Below are positions 12,452-14,087 of a stretch of DNA of 14,087 nucleotides, in pieces; the stretch's first letter is position 1, and every line of letters starts with the position of its first letter. The notes beneath the pieces are model-generated. The model worked only from the letters and a program-made list of their open reading frames with translations. It was not told the origin of the DNA and searched no databases. This stretch comes from an uncultured Methanobrevibacter sp. (GTDB lineage: Archaea; Methanobacteriota; Methanobacteria; Methanobacteriales; Methanobacteriaceae). Location of the stretch: NCBI GenBank assembly GCA_902783085.1, contig CACZPT010000123.1, positions 1-14,087 of the forward strand, read 5' to 3'. The position numbers and the translations under genes were made by a program.

Positions 12452-13354
12452 ATGATATATGTGGAAAATAAAGATTTAGTTATTCCCGGTCAAGTATTGG
12501 CTGAAGGTGAATACTATCCTGGAAGAGGTACCTTTAAAGAAGATGATAAAATTTGTTCTTCTTTAATGGGGTTAGTTTCTTTAAGAAATAAAAAAATTAG
12601 AGTTATTCCTCTTAAAAGTAAATATGTTCCTAAGAAAGGAGATGTTGTAATTGGTAAAATTAATGATGTGAGATTCTCTATGTGGGATGTTGACATTAAT
12701 TCACCTTATTCTGGAATTTTACCTGCTTTTGAAGTATTTGGTAGGGAAAAGAAAGAACTCAACAAAGTTTATGATGTTGGGGATGTTTTGTTTTTAAGAG
12801 TAATAGATGTTGATGAAATTAAAAAAACTAAACTAGGTTTAAAAGGTAGAGGAATGGGTAAATTTAAAGGGGGTATTATTGTAGATATCTCTCCAACTAA
12901 AGTTCCTAGGTTAATCGGTAAAAAAGGTTCAATGATTAACATGATTAAAGATAAAACTAATTGTAAAATCGTTGTTGGTCAAAATGGGCTTGTTTGGGTT
13001 AAAGGTAAAGAAGATATGGAACAACTCACTCGTGAAGTTATCCGCTTAATTGAAGCTGAAGCTCATACTTCTGGTTTAACTAATAAAATTAAAAATAAAT
13101 TGTATTTAGCTATTGATGGAGAATTACCTGTTGAAGAGGAAGAAGAGTTCGTATTGGAAAAACCTAAGCTTCAAGATTTCAAAGAAGAAGTAGAACAAGA
13201 AGAAAGAGAAGAAGCAATGAAAAGAAAGGAAGATGAAAATAAAACAGATTTTTATGAAGTTATAGAAGAACTCAAGAAGAAAACTCACAATAAAGATAAA
13301 AATTTATCATATAGTGAAAACTCAAATGATTCATTTATATTAAATAATCGATAA
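12452..13354 (+). CDS. rrp4: exosome complex RNA-binding protein Rrp4 with extended charged tail
   Basis: Cap subunit of the archaeal exosome; three copies (or the related Csl4) sit on the Rrp41/Rrp42 hexamer and feed RNA into it. Domain order is visible: N-terminal region with V-I-P-G-Q-V-L-A-E-G and the Y-Y-P-G-R-G-T motif, S1 domain about 60-130 (G-D-V-V-I-G-K-I, W-D-V-D-I-N-S-P-Y-S-G-I-L), and KH domain about 138-185 with the R-L-I-G-K-K-G-S-M loop and G-Q-N-G-L-V-W-V-K-G. The core ends near residue 215; the remaining 85 residues are rich in Glu and Lys, likely coiled or disordered, and make the 300-residue protein longer than the roughly 230-250 of many archaeal Rrp4s. GTGAT at 12444-12448 is a close-set ribosome binding site. 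It is 27 bases from rrp41. Confidence 0.95.
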   Translation: MIYVENKDLVIPGQVLAEGEYYPGRGTFKEDDKICSSLMGLVSLRNKKIRVIPLKSKYVPKKGDVVIGKINDVRFSMWDVDINSPYSGILPAFEVFGREKKELNKVYDVGDVLFLRVIDVDEIKKTKLGLKGRGMGKFKGGIIVDISPTKVPRLIGKKGSMINMIKDKTNCKIVVGQNGLVWVKGKEDMEQLTREVIRLIEAEAHTSGLTNKIKNKLYLAIDGELPVEEEEEFVLEKPKLQDFKEEVEQEEREEAMKRKEDENKTDFYEVIEELKKKTHNKDKNLSYSENSNDSFILNNR

Positions 13355-13381
13355 TTCTTCAAAGTTACGAGGTTGATTAAT

Positions 13382-14074
13382 ATGTCTGAAATGATAAGAG
13401 AGGATGGTAGGAAATATAATGAATTACGTCCTATAAAAATTGAAGCAGGTGTACTTGAACGTGCTGATGGTTCAGCTTATTTAGAAGTCGGTGGAAATAA
13501 AATTTTAGTCGCTGTTTATGGACCTAGAGAATCATATATTAGAAGATTACTTGAACCAAACACTGGTGTAATTAGATGTAGATATAATATGGCTCCATTT
13601 TCAGTAGATGATAGAAAAAGACCAGGACCAGATAGAAGGTCTGCAGAAATTTCAAAAATAACTGCTGATGCATTAAGACCAGCTTTAATGTTAGAAAATT
13701 ACCCACGTTCAATGGTTGATATTTATATTGAAGTTATTGAAGCTGAAGGTGGAACTCGTTGTGCTGGAATTACTGCTGCTGCTGTTGCATTAGTTGATGC
13801 TGGTGTGCCTATGAAAGATATTGTTGTAGGCTGTGCAGCAGGTAAAGTAAATGATGAAGTAGTTCTTGATTTATCTGAAGTTGAAGATAAAGAAGGCCAA
13901 GCAGATGTTCCAATAGCTATCATGCCAAGAACTGGTGAAATTACTTTACTCCAAAGTGATGGTGATTTAACTGAAGAAGAATTCCAGCAAGCTATTGACT
14001 TGGCTATGGAAGGATGTAAAAAAGTTAGTGAGCTTCAAAAAGAGGCATTAATGAAAAAATACTCTACAGAATAG
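13382..14074 (+). CDS. rrp41: exosome complex exonuclease Rrp41
   Basis: Catalytic RNase PH-type subunit of the archaeal exosome; with Rrp42 it forms the hexameric ring that degrades RNA 3' to 5' using phosphate and can add tails in reverse. The 230-residue protein starts with R-E-D-G-R-K-Y-N-E-L-R-P, the RNase PH-family opening, and contains E-P-N-T-G-V-I-R-C-R-Y-N-M-A-P-F-S and D-D-R-K-R-P-G-P-D-R-R-S, basic segments for RNA and phosphate, then E-A-E-G-G-T-R-C-A-G-I-T-A and A-D-V-P-I-A-I-M-P (D175). I chose ATG 13382 because GAGGT at 13369-13373 lies eight bases upstream; the in-frame TTG at 13373 overlaps that site and cannot be the start. The next gene's ribosome binding site, AGGTGGT, begins at its stop codon. 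Confidence 0.96.
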   Translation: MSEMIREDGRKYNELRPIKIEAGVLERADGSAYLEVGGNKILVAVYGPRESYIRRLLEPNTGVIRCRYNMAPFSVDDRKRPGPDRRSAEISKITADALRPALMLENYPRSMVDIYIEVIEAEGGTRCAGITAAAVALVDAGVPMKDIVVGCAAGKVNDEVVLDLSEVEDKEGQADVPIAIMPRTGEITLLQSDGDLTEEEFQQAIDLAMEGCKKVSELQKEALMKKYSTE

Positions 14075-14083
14075 GTGGTTAAT

Positions 14084-14087
14084 ATGG
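14084..14087 (+). CDS. rrp42: start of the next gene, probably exosome subunit Rrp42 (cut by the window edge)
   Basis: Only ATGG is inside the window. AGGTGGT at 14074-14080 is a good ribosome binding site three bases before it, so a gene starts here. The identity is inferred only from the conserved archaeal order rrp4-rrp41-rrp42; no coding sequence is visible to confirm it. Confidence 0.5.

Noticed and set aside
1..14087. CRISPR arrays, transposases, integrases, tRNA or rRNA genes
   Set aside because: No regularly spaced repeats, no recombinase or transposase motifs in the frames, and no tRNA-like T-arm or cloverleaf segments were found by eye.

Overview
The window is very AT-rich archaeal DNA. 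It carries the archaeal exosome/proteasome gene order (two RNase P proteins, proteasome alpha, SBDS, Rrp4, Rrp41, start of the next gene), an archaea-type RecJ-like DHH protein with a DnaJ zinc finger, TATA-type promoters and GGTGA/GAGGT ribosome binding sites. Together with the low GC this points to a methanogen of the Methanobacteriales, most likely Methanobrevibacter or a close relative. The genus is my inference and was not tested by a search.

Region 1 (1-3690) is a sulfur and iron-sulfur operon. A 324-base leader/promoter region with two overlapping palindromes precedes O-acetylhomoserine sulfhydrylase, cysteine desulfurase, a U-type Fe-S scaffold and a superoxide reductase. The operon ends at an 11-bp hairpin followed by a T tract. 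The first enzyme puts sulfide into homocysteine, the next two mobilise cysteine sulfur onto Fe-S clusters, and the reductase removes the oxidant that destroys such clusters.

Region 2 (3690-9630) is an accessory block full of cysteine knuckles. A glycosylation-site-rich membrane protein, a RecJ-like nuclease with a DnaJ zinc finger, a protein made almost entirely of seven zinc ribbons, and a zinc-ribbon/HExxH putative metalloprotease lie head to tail with gaps of about 10 bases or less. A convergent winged-helix regulator ends one base from the protease. After a 353-base gap comes a zinc-ribbon membrane protein behind a TATA box and a tandem direct repeat. Eleven ribbons with the same 10-residue inner spacing occur in four of these genes, six of them with an unusual C-x-C first knuckle. 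This is the most novel part of the window.

Region 3 (9664-14087) is the conserved RNA-processing and proteolysis superoperon: rnp3-rnp2 overlapping by four bases, a 199-base gap with a promoter, then psmA, SBDS, rrp4, rrp41 and the first codon of the next gene, expected to be rrp42. It couples tRNA 5' maturation, ribosome maturation, RNA decay and protein turnover.
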